Shown here in pieces: positions 17,424-26,870 of a stretch of 64,000 nt of DNA. The translations under genes and the position numbers were made by a program. The stretch is taken from contig NZ_CP025408.1 in NCBI RefSeq assembly GCF_002847305.1, positions 728,001 to 792,000 of the forward strand, in the 5' to 3' direction. The stretch's first letter is position 1. Each line of letters starts with the position of its first letter. Below the pieces are notes generated by a model. That model was not told the DNA's origin, did no database searches, and was given only the letters and a program-made list of their open reading frames with translations. The stretch comes from Paracoccus tegillarcae. GTDB lineage: Bacteria; Pseudomonadota; Alphaproteobacteria; Rhodobacterales; Rhodobacteraceae.

Positions 17424-18449
17424 ATGATGAACAAGATCAACCAGATCGCTTGGGATGATACGATCCTGCCCTTTCAACTTGACCGCTCGAATATTCGCGG
17501 GCGGGTCGCACGTCTGGATGGGGTGCTGGACCATATCCTGTCACGCCATGACTACCCCGAGGCCGTCAGCGCGCTGGTGGCCGAGGTCGCGTTGCTGACC
17601 GCTCTGATCGGCCCGACGATCAAACTGCGCTGGAAGCTTAGCCTGCAGGTGCGTGGCTCGGGCGCGATCAGGACCATCGCCGCCGATTACTTTGCCCCCG
17701 CATCCGAGGGTGAACCTGCCCGCATTCGCGCATGGGCCAGTTTCGATGCCGATCGACTGGATGACCGCGCGCCCTTCGACCAGATCGGCGAAGGGTATGT
17801 TGCGGTGCTGATTGACCAAGGCGCCGGCTCGACGCCTTACCAGGGGATCACGCCACTGGCGGGCGGGTCGCTGTCGGCTTGCGCGCAAAGCTATTTCGCG
17901 CAGTCAGAACAGCTGCCAACGCGGTTCAGTCTGACTTATGGCCAGTCGCGCATGTCCGGTGAGGATCAGCATTCGCGCGCCGGCGGCGTCATGCTGCAGA
18001 CCCTGCCTGCCCAACCCGCGCAACTCAGCGAGGGCGGCAGCGGACAGGACGGGCTGATCGAGGCCGCCGATATCCTGCAAGGCGCCGAATCAGAGGACTG
18101 GAACCGCGCCAATCACCTGTTGAACACGGTCGAACCGTTGGAATTGATCGGCCCGACTGTTTCGCCCACAGACCTGCTGGTTCGCCTGTTCCACGAAGAA
18201 ACGCCGCGTGTCTTTGACTCTCAAAGCGTAGAGTTCGGTTGCTCTTGCACAGCGGACCGGGTCCGCGACACCTTGGCGATCTATTCGGCCAAGGACATCA
18301 CCCATATGACCACTGACGATGGCGTCGTCACCGCCGATTGCCAGTTCTGCGGCGCACATTATGAATTCGACCCCGAAAGCCTGGGGTTCGAGGCAACCGT
18401 GGACGCGGATGGCAACCCGATCGAACCGCAAGACAAGGCCGCCGAGTGA
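17424..18449 (+). CDS. hslO: Redox-regulated chaperone Hsp33
   Basis: The 341-residue protein is Hsp33, a cytoplasmic holdase switched on by oxidation. The zinc-binding redox switch is intact: C-S-C near residue 273 and C-Q-F-C near 306, the CxC-Xn-CxxC pattern. The N-terminal folding domain is of normal length. Start is ATG-ATG, with AAGGA about 7 bases before; the second ATG is equally possible. It is the first gene of a five-gene unit in which each stop overlaps the next start by 4 bases. Confidence 0.95.
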   Translation: MMNKINQIAWDDTILPFQLDRSNIRGRVARLDGVLDHILSRHDYPEAVSALVAEVALLTALIGPTIKLRWKLSLQVRGSGAIRTIAADYFAPASEGEPARIRAWASFDADRLDDRAPFDQIGEGYVAVLIDQGAGSTPYQGITPLAGGSLSACAQSYFAQSEQLPTRFSLTYGQSRMSGEDQHSRAGGVMLQTLPAQPAQLSEGGSGQDGLIEAADILQGAESEDWNRANHLLNTVEPLELIGPTVSPTDLLVRLFHEETPRVFDSQSVEFGCSCTADRVRDTLAIYSAKDITHMTTDDGVVTADCQFCGAHYEFDPESLGFEATVDADGNPIEPQDKAAE

Positions 18450-19042
18450 GTTTGATCTGGTCAGAGGATCTGCTGCGTCGGGCCCTGCGGCAACCGGCAG
18501 GGCCCACGTCGGATTTCGACCTGAACCCGGATGTTGCACCGCCTGCCGGGCAGTTGCGGCAAGCCGGCGTTCTGATTGCCTTTCACGAAGATGACGGCAG
18601 GCTTGTCCTGACCAAGCGCGCCGCCACCATGCGCCATCATCCGGGCCAGATTGCCCTGCCCGGCGGCAAGGTCGATCCAGCCGATGCCGATGCGATTGCA
18701 GCCGCCCTGCGCGAGGCACATGAAGAGGTCGCCCTGCCGCCCGATCAGGCCGAGGTCATGGGCACCCTGCCCGCCCATCGCACCGTTACCAGCTTTGCGA
18801 TCCGTCCTGTCGTGGCCGTTATCCGTGGTTCGTTTACGCCGCGCCCCGAGCCGGGCGAGGTAGCAGAGGCCTTTTGCCTGCCCTTCGCTCATATCGCCAA
18901 CCCCGCACTTTATCGGGTCGAGGGTCGGTTCTGGCGCGGCACATGGCGCAGCTATCATGCTGCACCCTACGGTCCCTATTACCTTTGGGGCGCGACCGCG
19001 CGGATCCTTTGGTCTTTGGCAAACAGGTTGAACGCCGCATGA
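18446..19042 (+). CDS. Nudix CoA pyrophosphatase-like hydrolase
   Basis: The 198-residue protein has the CoA-type Nudix signature (MRHHPGQIALPGGK, then ALREAHEEVAL) typical of NudL/YeaB enzymes, which split CoA into 3',5'-ADP and phosphopantetheine. It starts at GTG overlapping the hslO stop (GTGA) and ends overlapping cca (ATGA), so it is translated by coupling. This enzyme class may remove oxidised CoA, which would suit co-expression with Hsp33; that link is inference. Confidence 0.88.
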   Translation: MSLIWSEDLLRRALRQPAGPTSDFDLNPDVAPPAGQLRQAGVLIAFHEDDGRLVLTKRAATMRHHPGQIALPGGKVDPADADAIAAALREAHEEVALPPDQAEVMGTLPAHRTVTSFAIRPVVAVIRGSFTPRPEPGEVAEAFCLPFAHIANPALYRVEGRFWRGTWRSYHAAPYGPYYLWGATARILWSLANRLNAA

Positions 19043-20211
19043 CGCAGATCGGCGGCCCATTTCTGACCGACCCGGCGCTGACCGCAGTGCTGGACGCGAT
19101 CGAGGCCGGCGGGCACCGCGCGCTGCTGGTCGGTGGCGTGGTCCGCAATGCGGTTCTTGGCGAGCCGGTCAATGATATCGACCTTGCGACAGACGCGCGC
19201 CCCGAGCGGGTCAGTGAATTGGCCGCATCCGCGGGGCTAAAGCCAGTGCCGACCGGCATCGACCATGGCACGGTTACGGTCGTCTCGAACGGCACGGGCA
19301 TCGAGGTCACGACCTTTCGCCGCGATGTGGAAACCGATGGCCGCCATGCGGTGGTGGCTTTTAGCGACCGGATCGAAGATGACGCACAGCGCCGCGATTT
19401 CACCATGAATGCGCTTTATGCCACCCGTGATGGGCAGGTGCTCGACCCGGTCGGCGGGCTGGACGACCTGCGGGCTAGACGGCTGCGATTTGTGGGCAAC
19501 GCCCAGGCGCGCATCCGCGAGGATTACCTGCGTGTCCTGCGCTATTTCCGCTTTCACGCGTGGTACGGGCGGCAGGTAGACCCGGCCGCGCTGGCAGCAT
19601 GTGCCGCGTTGGCGGATGGGCTGGACGGCATATCCAAGGAACGGATCGGCGTTGAAATGCGCAAGCTGCTGGCCGCGCCCGATCCCTCAGAGGCGCTGTC
19701 GCTGATGGCTCAGGCTGGCGTTTTGGCCCATGTGCTGCCGGGTGCCGATGCGTCCGCGATGCCGGATCTGGTCGGGGCCGAGGCCGCGGCCGGGATCACG
19801 CCCAGTTGGCCACGCCGACTGGCGCTGCTGTGTACCGACAAGACCGTCACAGCCCTGCTGCGCCTGTCACGGGATGAGGCAAAGGTTCAGGCGCGGCTGG
19901 CCGAGGCCAAGGCCGGCGACTGGTCGCTGAACGAGGCAGGTTATCATTTGGGAAAGACACTGGCCGTTGACCATACGCTGACACGCGCGGCACGGGGTCA
20001 AAAACTGCCCGATGGGTGGATCGCGCGGATTGAGCATGCGGCGCAGGCGGGGCTGCCGATCAGCGCAGATGATCTGATGCCACAGCTTGAGGGGGCATCA
20101 CTGGGTCGTGGCTTGCGTGCGGCGGAAGAAGCGTGGATCGCGGGGGATTTCGCGCTTCCCGCGCCCGCCTTGATTGACGTCGCGCTTCTGGCCGGAAAGG
20201 GTGACGCATGA
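19039..20211 (+). CDS. cca: CCA tRNA nucleotidyltransferase / poly(A) polymerase family
   Basis: The 390-residue protein has the class II nucleotidyltransferase head (LLVGGVVRNAVLG, NDIDLATDA), then RRDFTMNALY and the RNA-binding ERIGVEMRKLL segment. It adds or repairs the 3' CCA of tRNAs. Alphaproteobacterial members of this length serve as CCA-adding enzymes. The ATG at 19039 overlaps the Nudix stop; a longer frame upstream merely reads through the Nudix gene. It is coupled to the ABC exporter downstream by ATGA. Confidence 0.92.
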   Translation: MTQIGGPFLTDPALTAVLDAIEAGGHRALLVGGVVRNAVLGEPVNDIDLATDARPERVSELAASAGLKPVPTGIDHGTVTVVSNGTGIEVTTFRRDVETDGRHAVVAFSDRIEDDAQRRDFTMNALYATRDGQVLDPVGGLDDLRARRLRFVGNAQARIREDYLRVLRYFRFHAWYGRQVDPAALAACAALADGLDGISKERIGVEMRKLLAAPDPSEALSLMAQAGVLAHVLPGADASAMPDLVGAEAAAGITPSWPRRLALLCTDKTVTALLRLSRDEAKVQARLAEAKAGDWSLNEAGYHLGKTLAVDHTLTRAARGQKLPDGWIARIEHAAQAGLPISADDLMPQLEGASLGRGLRAAEEAWIAGDFALPAPALIDVALLAGKGDA

Positions 20212-22061
20212 GCCTGCACCGCCGCCTTGGAAATCTGGTCGACGCCTTTCGCCCCGCCGACGGGCCTCCGCCGCACACATTGCTGGCCTTCTTCCGCTGG
20301 TGCCTGTCAGGCGCATGGGGCGGATTGTCGCTTGCGGCCATCGCCTCGGCTTTCAGCGGCATGGCCGATGTAATCGCCGCCATCCTGCTTGGCGCAGTGG
20401 TCGATGCCGTTGCGGGTGGCGACCCTGCGAACCTTTGGTCTGCCAATGGCGCCCTGATCGCGGTTTTCGTGGGCTTTTTCCTGTTGCTGCGCCCGGTGAT
20501 CTTTGGCCTGTCCACCGCCAGTTCCAGCGTGATCGTCGGCCCGAATATCCTGCCATTGGTTCTGTCGCGGCTGCACCGCTGGACGATGGGGCAGTCAGTC
20601 ACCTTCTTTGACAATGATTTTGCCGGCCGGTTGGCGCAGAAACAAATGCAGACGGCGCGCGCCGTCACCGATGTGGCAACCGAAATGGTGAACGTGGTGG
20701 CCTTCGCCCTTGCCTCTATTCTTGGCTCGGCGGCGTTCCTCGTGTCGGTCGATGGCTGGGGGGCGGTGGCGCTGATTGTCTGGCTCAGCTCTTATTTCCT
20801 GCTGATCCGCTTCTTCCTTCCACGCATCCGGTCACGCGCGGGCGCACGCGCCTCGGCCCGTGCGATGGTCACCGGCCAAGTCGTGGACACGATCACCAAT
20901 ATCAAGACGGTCAAGCTGTTCGCCCATACAGACCACGAAGACCGCGCCGCCCTTGGGGCCATGGCCGGTTTCCGCGAACGCGCGCTGGATTTCGGCGTCG
21001 TCAGCAGCTGGTTCCGCCTGACCCTGATGTTCGTCGCAGGCATTCTGCCGGTCATCCTGATTGGTGGCAGCATTCTGTTGTGGCGCGACGGTGTGGCAAC
21101 GCCGGGTGATGTCGCCGCCGCCGGTGCGATCTCGATGCGGCTGAGCCAGATGACGGGCTGGGTCAGCATGGCGCTGATGGGCATGTGGGGCAGCATCGGT
21201 GAGGTCGAGGACGGCATGAACACCCTCGCCGCCGCACATACCCTGACCGATACGCCCGATGCGACGGTGTTGCAGACGGTTCAGGGGCGCATTGATTTCG
21301 ATGATGTCAGCTTTGCCTATGGCCGCGAGGGCGGCGGTCTGGACAATCTGACGCTGCATATCGCGCCGGGCGAAAAGGTCGGCATTGTCGGGGCTTCGGG
21401 TGCGGGCAAGTCAACGATGGTGGCATTGCTGCTGCGGCTTTACGATGTCGAGGCTGGCAAGATCCTGATCGACGGGCATGACATTCGGGACGTGACGCAG
21501 GAAAGCCTGCGTCGCCAGATCGCGATGGTCACGCAGGAAACTGCGATGTTCAACCGCTCGGCCCATGACAATATCCTGTATGGCCGCCCCGACGCGACGC
21601 GTGCTGAAATCGAGGTCGCCGCCCGCGCCGCCGAGGCACATGGCTTTATCCCCGATCTGGAGGATTTCGCCGGTCGAAAGGGCTATGACGCGCATCTTGG
21701 CGAACGCGGCGTCAAGCTGTCGGGCGGCCAGCGGCAGAGGATCGCGCTGGCACGCGCCTTCCTGAAAGATGCGCCGATCCTGGTGCTGGACGAGGCGACC
21801 AGCGCGCTGGACAGCGAGGTCGAAGCACAAGTGCAAGAGGCGCTGACGCGTGCGATGCAGGGCAAGACCGTGCTGGCCATCGCCCACCGTCTGTCCACGA
21901 TTGCCGAGTTGGACCGCATCATCGTGCTGGATCATGGTCGCATCGTCGAGCAGGGCAGCCATGACGACCTGCTGGCACAGGACGGCCTTTATGCCCGCTA
22001 TTGGAACCGTCAATCGGGTGGCTTTCTGGGATTGGACGCGGCGGAAGAGGCCGCCGAATGA
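20208..22061 (+). CDS. ABC exporter, fused permease-ATPase (MsbA/Atm1-like)
   Basis: The 617-residue half-transporter has six membrane helices in about residues 45-330 and a nucleotide-binding domain with Walker A GASGAGKST near 398, signature LSGGQRQR near 505 and Walker B ILVLDEATSALD near 525. Homodimeric exporters of this class move lipids, drugs or peptides outward; the substrate cannot be assigned. It sits between cca and an RNA methyltransferase gene with 4-base overlaps on both sides. Confidence 0.92.
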   Translation: MSLHRRLGNLVDAFRPADGPPPHTLLAFFRWCLSGAWGGLSLAAIASAFSGMADVIAAILLGAVVDAVAGGDPANLWSANGALIAVFVGFFLLLRPVIFGLSTASSSVIVGPNILPLVLSRLHRWTMGQSVTFFDNDFAGRLAQKQMQTARAVTDVATEMVNVVAFALASILGSAAFLVSVDGWGAVALIVWLSSYFLLIRFFLPRIRSRAGARASARAMVTGQVVDTITNIKTVKLFAHTDHEDRAALGAMAGFRERALDFGVVSSWFRLTLMFVAGILPVILIGGSILLWRDGVATPGDVAAAGAISMRLSQMTGWVSMALMGMWGSIGEVEDGMNTLAAAHTLTDTPDATVLQTVQGRIDFDDVSFAYGREGGGLDNLTLHIAPGEKVGIVGASGAGKSTMVALLLRLYDVEAGKILIDGHDIRDVTQESLRRQIAMVTQETAMFNRSAHDNILYGRPDATRAEIEVAARAAEAHGFIPDLEDFAGRKGYDAHLGERGVKLSGGQRQRIALARAFLKDAPILVLDEATSALDSEVEAQVQEALTRAMQGKTVLAIAHRLSTIAELDRIIVLDHGRIVEQGSHDDLLAQDGLYARYWNRQSGGFLGLDAAEEAAE

Positions 22062-23284
22062 CCACATGGACGATCCAGAGGCTGGGCCGGCGCGGTGATG
22101 GCGTCGCCGTGGCCGAGGACGGGCAAAAGGCGCTGGCCGCGCTGACGCTGCCGGGTGAAGTGATCGCAGGCGAGGCCCTCGAAGGCCGGATCGCCACGCC
22201 GCGCATCCTGACGCCCTCGGCTGATCGCGTGCGACCGATTTGCGGACATTACCGCGCCTGCGGCGGCTGTTCACTGATGCATGCCTCGGATGGGTTCACC
22301 ACCGACTGGAAACGGCAGGTGGTGGAAACAGCGTTGCACGCGCAGGGTCTGGATGCGCCCATCGAGGGCGTGCATGTCTCTCCGCCTCGGTCGCGCCGGC
22401 GTGCGGTGTTTTCCGGGCGACGCACCAAGAAGGGCGCTTTGGTCGGCTTTCACGTCCGCGCCTCGGATGTGATCGCCGATCTGACCGATTGCCATGTGAT
22501 CCGCCCCGAAATTCAGGCGGCGCTGCCCCTGCTGCGTCAGATCGTGGCGGTGGGGGCCTCGCGCAATGCGGAACTGTCGATCGTGGTGATCCACGGGCCT
22601 GCCGGGCTGGACGTCGCGATCACCGGCGGCAAGCCGATGGATGCGACCCTGTTCCAGACGCTGGCCGGGCTGGCCGAACTGGGCGATCTGGCGCGGCTGG
22701 ATTGGGGTGGACAATCCATCACCCGCCGCACCCCGGCGCTGCCGATGGGTCGGGCACAGGTGGTGCCGCCTGCGGCTGCATTTCTTCAGGCCACTGCCGA
22801 GGGTGAGGCCGCCCTGCGCCAGGCCGTCATGCGGATCACAGAGGGCGCCGCACGCATCGCCGATCTCTATGCCGGTATCGGGACGTTCACCCTGCCCCTG
22901 GCAGAACGGGCCGAGGTTCACGCCGTCGAAGGGCTGGCCGCGCCGCTGACCGCGCTTGATGCCGGCTGGCGCGCGGCAGCCGGCCGGCACCGCATCACCA
23001 CCGAAACCCGCGATCTGGCCCGAAACCCATTGCTGGCTGACGAGCTGGCTCGCTTTGACGCAATTGTGATTGACCCGCCTCGCGCGGGTGCTGCGCAGCA
23101 GGCAACTCAGATCGCCGGATCTGCGATTGAAACGGTCGCCTTCGTCAGCTGCGATCCGGTTAATTTCGCAAGAGATTCGCGCATTTTGACCGAAAGCGGA
23201 TTTGTCATGAGCCAACTGACGCTGGTCGATCAGTTTCGCTGGTCGCCGCATATCGAGACGGTCGCGGAATTCCGCCGACGCTAG
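22058..23284 (+). CDS. Class I SAM-dependent RNA methyltransferase, TrmA/RlmD family (23S rRNA m5U)
   Basis: The 408-residue protein has an N-terminal TRAM-like part, a [4Fe-4S] cysteine set (CGHYRACGGC near residues 65-75), the SAM motif DLYAGIGTFTLPLA, the motif IDPPRAG and the catalytic cysteine in SCDPVNFARD. These define m5U methyltransferases; RlmD (23S U1939) is the best guess, RlmC or TrmA the alternatives. The ATG overlaps the ABC gene stop by 4 bases. It is the last gene of the hslO operon. Confidence 0.9.
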   Translation: MTTWTIQRLGRRGDGVAVAEDGQKALAALTLPGEVIAGEALEGRIATPRILTPSADRVRPICGHYRACGGCSLMHASDGFTTDWKRQVVETALHAQGLDAPIEGVHVSPPRSRRRAVFSGRRTKKGALVGFHVRASDVIADLTDCHVIRPEIQAALPLLRQIVAVGASRNAELSIVVIHGPAGLDVAITGGKPMDATLFQTLAGLAELGDLARLDWGGQSITRRTPALPMGRAQVVPPAAAFLQATAEGEAALRQAVMRITEGAARIADLYAGIGTFTLPLAERAEVHAVEGLAAPLTALDAGWRAAAGRHRITTETRDLARNPLLADELARFDAIVIDPPRAGAAQQATQIAGSAIETVAFVSCDPVNFARDSRILTESGFVMSQLTLVDQFRWSPHIETVAEFRRR

Positions 23285-23352
23285 CGCGATCATGCCCGAT
23301 ATGGTATCAATGCACCATAACTAGAACGCAAAATAGCGACAAAAGGGCAGTG

Positions 23353-23883
23353 ATGATTCTGACAAGGCGCGCAATCTTGGCGCTGGCCGGAGCAGCGGGC
23401 GTGTCAGCCTGCGGCGGCGGCGACAGCAGTCCAAAATCCAACAAGTTCAGGGCTTATAGCGGTCCCCAGGTGACGCAGATCGTCATCAACAAGGGCGAAC
23501 GGCGGATGCATCTTTTGCATCTGCGTCAGGTGCTGAAATCTTATGACGTCGGTCTGGGCAATCAGCCCATCGGCCACAAGATGTTCGAAGGCGATGGCAA
23601 GACGCCCGAGGGGATCTATTTCATCGACCGGTTCAACCCGCGCAGCGCCTTTCACCTGTCGGTCGGGATCTCTTACCCCGACGCGCAGGACACCGCGCGC
23701 GCGATGAGTTTCAACCGGCGCCCCGGCGGCGACATCTTCATCCATGGCCGCGGCCCCGAGGGCAACGCCAAGGCGCCCAACAAAGCCGACTGGACGGCTG
23801 GCTGCATCGCCGTAACCGATGACGAAATCGAAGAGATTTACGCCATGCTGACCACCGGCGTACCGGTCGTCGTCAATCCCTGA
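23353..23883 (+). CDS. L,D-transpeptidase, YkuD family lipoprotein
   Basis: The 176-residue protein has a signal with a lipobox-like GVSAC near residue 20, followed by a Gly/Asp/Ser linker that would keep it at the inner membrane or the outer membrane. The YkuD catalytic region is seen: a His in FIHGRG and the nucleophile in TAGCIAV. These enzymes form 3-3 cross-links in peptidoglycan or attach proteins to it. The ATG at 23353 is preferred over GTG at 23350 because the AAAGGG site is then 5 bases away. Confidence 0.9.
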   Translation: MILTRRAILALAGAAGVSACGGGDSSPKSNKFRAYSGPQVTQIVINKGERRMHLLHLRQVLKSYDVGLGNQPIGHKMFEGDGKTPEGIYFIDRFNPRSAFHLSVGISYPDAQDTARAMSFNRRPGGDIFIHGRGPEGNAKAPNKADWTAGCIAVTDDEIEEIYAMLTTGVPVVVNP

Positions 23884-23906
23884 CCAACGCCAAAACACAC
23901 GAATGC

Positions 23907-23936
23907 AAAAGCCCCGGCCATTCGGTCGGGGCTTTT
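23907..23936. terminator. Bidirectional rho-independent terminator
   Basis: A 13-bp stem (23907-23919 with 23924-23936, one G-T pair) has AAAA at its left foot and TTTT at its right foot. It can end both the plus-strand L,D-transpeptidase transcript and the minus-strand CAP-domain transcript that converge here. Confidence 0.85.
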
Positions 23937-23966
23937 CGTTTCATCATTTGCAGTTCTGTCGGCGGA

Positions 23967-24482
23967 TCAGTTGCCGGTGATCAGCGTCCACCAGATCTTT
24001 TTCGACGGTTCCTGATACCAGCCCAGCCCCAGCGTGCGGGCGGTCGGGTCCATGATGATGTCGCGCGTGTCGCGCGTCTGCATCCAGGCGTTCAGCGTCT
24101 GGATATCATTTTCATAGGATTCCGAGATCGCCTCGCCGATCACCTCGCCGTAGTAGCCCTGCCGGCGGGCGCGATCCAGCGGCGAACTGCCATCCGATCC
24201 GAAGTGCCAGGCGCGGTTCTGGGCTGCCATGTCACGAGAATGGGCAACCGCAGCGGACGAGAGCTGTGGGTCCAGCATCAGCGGCGACTGACCGATATTG
24301 GCGCGTAGCTGATTGACCTGACCCAGCACGCGAACGGGAATTTCGACCGACTCGCGCTCTGATATCGTGTAGGCAACGGGAATAGGCTGGCCGTCCGGGC
24401 CAAGCTGTGACGGGGCGATGCGCGGCGCACAGGCGGCCAGCGCAAGCACCGACAACAGTACCATGCTGCGAATATTGATCAT
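23967..24482 (-). CDS. CAP/SCP-domain lipoprotein
   Basis: The 171-residue protein has a lipoprotein signal (VLALAAC, cysteine near 18) and a CAP domain: NQLRANIGQSPLMLDPQL, AAVAHSRDMA, then WHFGSDG and the late IGEAISES segment. CAP proteins in bacteria are extracytoplasmic with mostly unknown roles. The start has a GAGGGA site. It is flanked by two L,D-transpeptidase genes, which suggests a role at the cell wall. Confidence 0.86.
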   Translation of the reverse strand: MINIRSMVLLSVLALAACAPRIAPSQLGPDGQPIPVAYTISERESVEIPVRVLGQVNQLRANIGQSPLMLDPQLSSAAVAHSRDMAAQNRAWHFGSDGSSPLDRARRQGYYGEVIGEAISESYENDIQTLNAWMQTRDTRDIIMDPTARTLGLGWYQEPSKKIWWTLITGN

Positions 24483-24712
24483 TCTTGCTTGTCCCTCAAA
24501 GGCGGTTTTTTAAAGATTTACCCAATCCCGCGCTACCAATCAAACCCAAGAATCCGTGATGCGGCAGTCCTGCAACAACGCTTTTGGCTACCTGCGCTGA
24601 TGACGCCGGTTTGATTTGCCCGAACGCGGGCCTTGGCGTAAATCCGCTTACATCCACATGCTGGGCAGTAATAAGGCCGCGAAACAGCGACCGCAGGACG
24701 AAGGACACCCAA

Positions 24713-25360
24713 ATGAGCAAGTTTCACCAGCTGAATCGCCGGACGTTTCTGACGACCGCCGCCGCAGGTGCCGCAGGTCTGGCCCTGCCCGCCTTTGGTC
24801 AGCAAATCGACCCCTATACGGGCCAGCCGATCTACAATGCGACACCCGGCGCCACGCCGGATGCCGGCGCCGTGCAGTATGACAGCGGCCAGGACAGCCG
24901 CCGCAATGTCAGCAGCTTCCACTCCCAGCACTGGCAACCCCATTTCGACAACCTGACCAATGGCGCGATTCTGGTCGATTTGACCTCGCGCGCCGTGCAT
25001 TACTGGTCCGAAGATCAGTCGGTCTACAAGCTGTACCCCTCGTCCATCCCCGTCAGCGAAGACCTAACCAAGCGCGGCCGCACCGAGGTCATCCGCAAGG
25101 TCGAGGGCCCGACCTGGTCGCCCACGCCGGACATGAAAAAGCGCAACCCCGAATGGCCCGATTTCGTGCCCGCCGGTCCCGACAACCCGCTTGGCACCCA
25201 CGCGCTGTATCTGAGCTGGCAGTATTACCGGATCCACGGCACCCACGACACGCGCAAGATCGGCCGCAAATCGTCCAACGGCTGTATCGGTCTTTATAAC
25301 GAACATATCGCCGAACTGTTCGGAATGGCCAATGTCGGCACCCAGGTGCTGATCATCTAA
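24713..25360 (+). CDS. L,D-transpeptidase with Tat signal (ErfK/YbiS family)
   Basis: The 215-residue protein starts with a twin-arginine signal (NRRTFLTTAAAGAAG, ending LALPAFG). The YkuD catalytic block is complete: IHGTHDTRKIG, then SSNGCIGLYN with the nucleophilic cysteine. It would cross-link peptidoglycan in the periplasm. The ATG at 24713 has AAGGA about 8 bases before; a longer frame reads through the promoter. Together with the lipoprotein form at 23353 it gives two paralogues about 1 kb apart. Confidence 0.93.
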   Translation: MSKFHQLNRRTFLTTAAAGAAGLALPAFGQQIDPYTGQPIYNATPGATPDAGAVQYDSGQDSRRNVSSFHSQHWQPHFDNLTNGAILVDLTSRAVHYWSEDQSVYKLYPSSIPVSEDLTKRGRTEVIRKVEGPTWSPTPDMKKRNPEWPDFVPAGPDNPLGTHALYLSWQYYRIHGTHDTRKIGRKSSNGCIGLYNEHIAELFGMANVGTQVLII

Positions 25361-25384
25361 CGGCAGATCAGATCGCAATAGACC

Positions 25385-25413
25385 AAGGGGCCGCGCCATG
25401 CCGGCCCCTTTTT
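25385..25413 (+). terminator. Rho-independent terminator
   Basis: A stem of about nine base pairs, AAGGGGCCG with CGGCCCCTT (25385-25393 and 25402-25410), is followed by a run of five T. It ends the Tat-type L,D-transpeptidase transcript, 25 bases after the stop. Confidence 0.85.
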
Positions 25414-25439
25414 CATGTCTGCTGGCCTGTGGTCGGGTC

Positions 25440-26573
<1,134 letters not shown>

Positions 26574-26870
26574 GCGCCTAGAGATAGGACGGAAAGCGCC
26601 GCTTGTCAGGGGGGCGGCGCACGCCGTCACCGGATGGTGACATGGATCGCGCGTTTGGCCTGAACCGTACCGGCCTGAGGTCGCCCTTGGGCGATATTTA
26701 ACTGCTGCGTGTTTCGATCAGCCTGAACGCACGCTGCAAGACGTGCATGGTTTCCTGCCAAGAAGAGATCGCCATCACGAAACCGATGCACTCTCGGGCC
26801 GGACCAACAACGCCATCAACCGCGCCAAAAGATCAAATCATGATCAATCAGCGCGGCGAAATCTGTGGTT
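26574..26870. other. Intergenic DNA between acyltransferase gene and ectoine operon
   Basis: I see no gene, strong hairpin or repeat in these 297 bases. Both neighbours are on the minus strand, so it contains the 3' end of the ectoine transcript and the promoter of the acyltransferase gene. Several short open frames exist but lack ribosome binding sites and recognisable sequence. Confidence 0.5.

Noticed and set aside
22271..23293. 340-residue minus-strand open frame
   Set aside because: Antisense of the m5U methyltransferase gene, which has all catalytic motifs.
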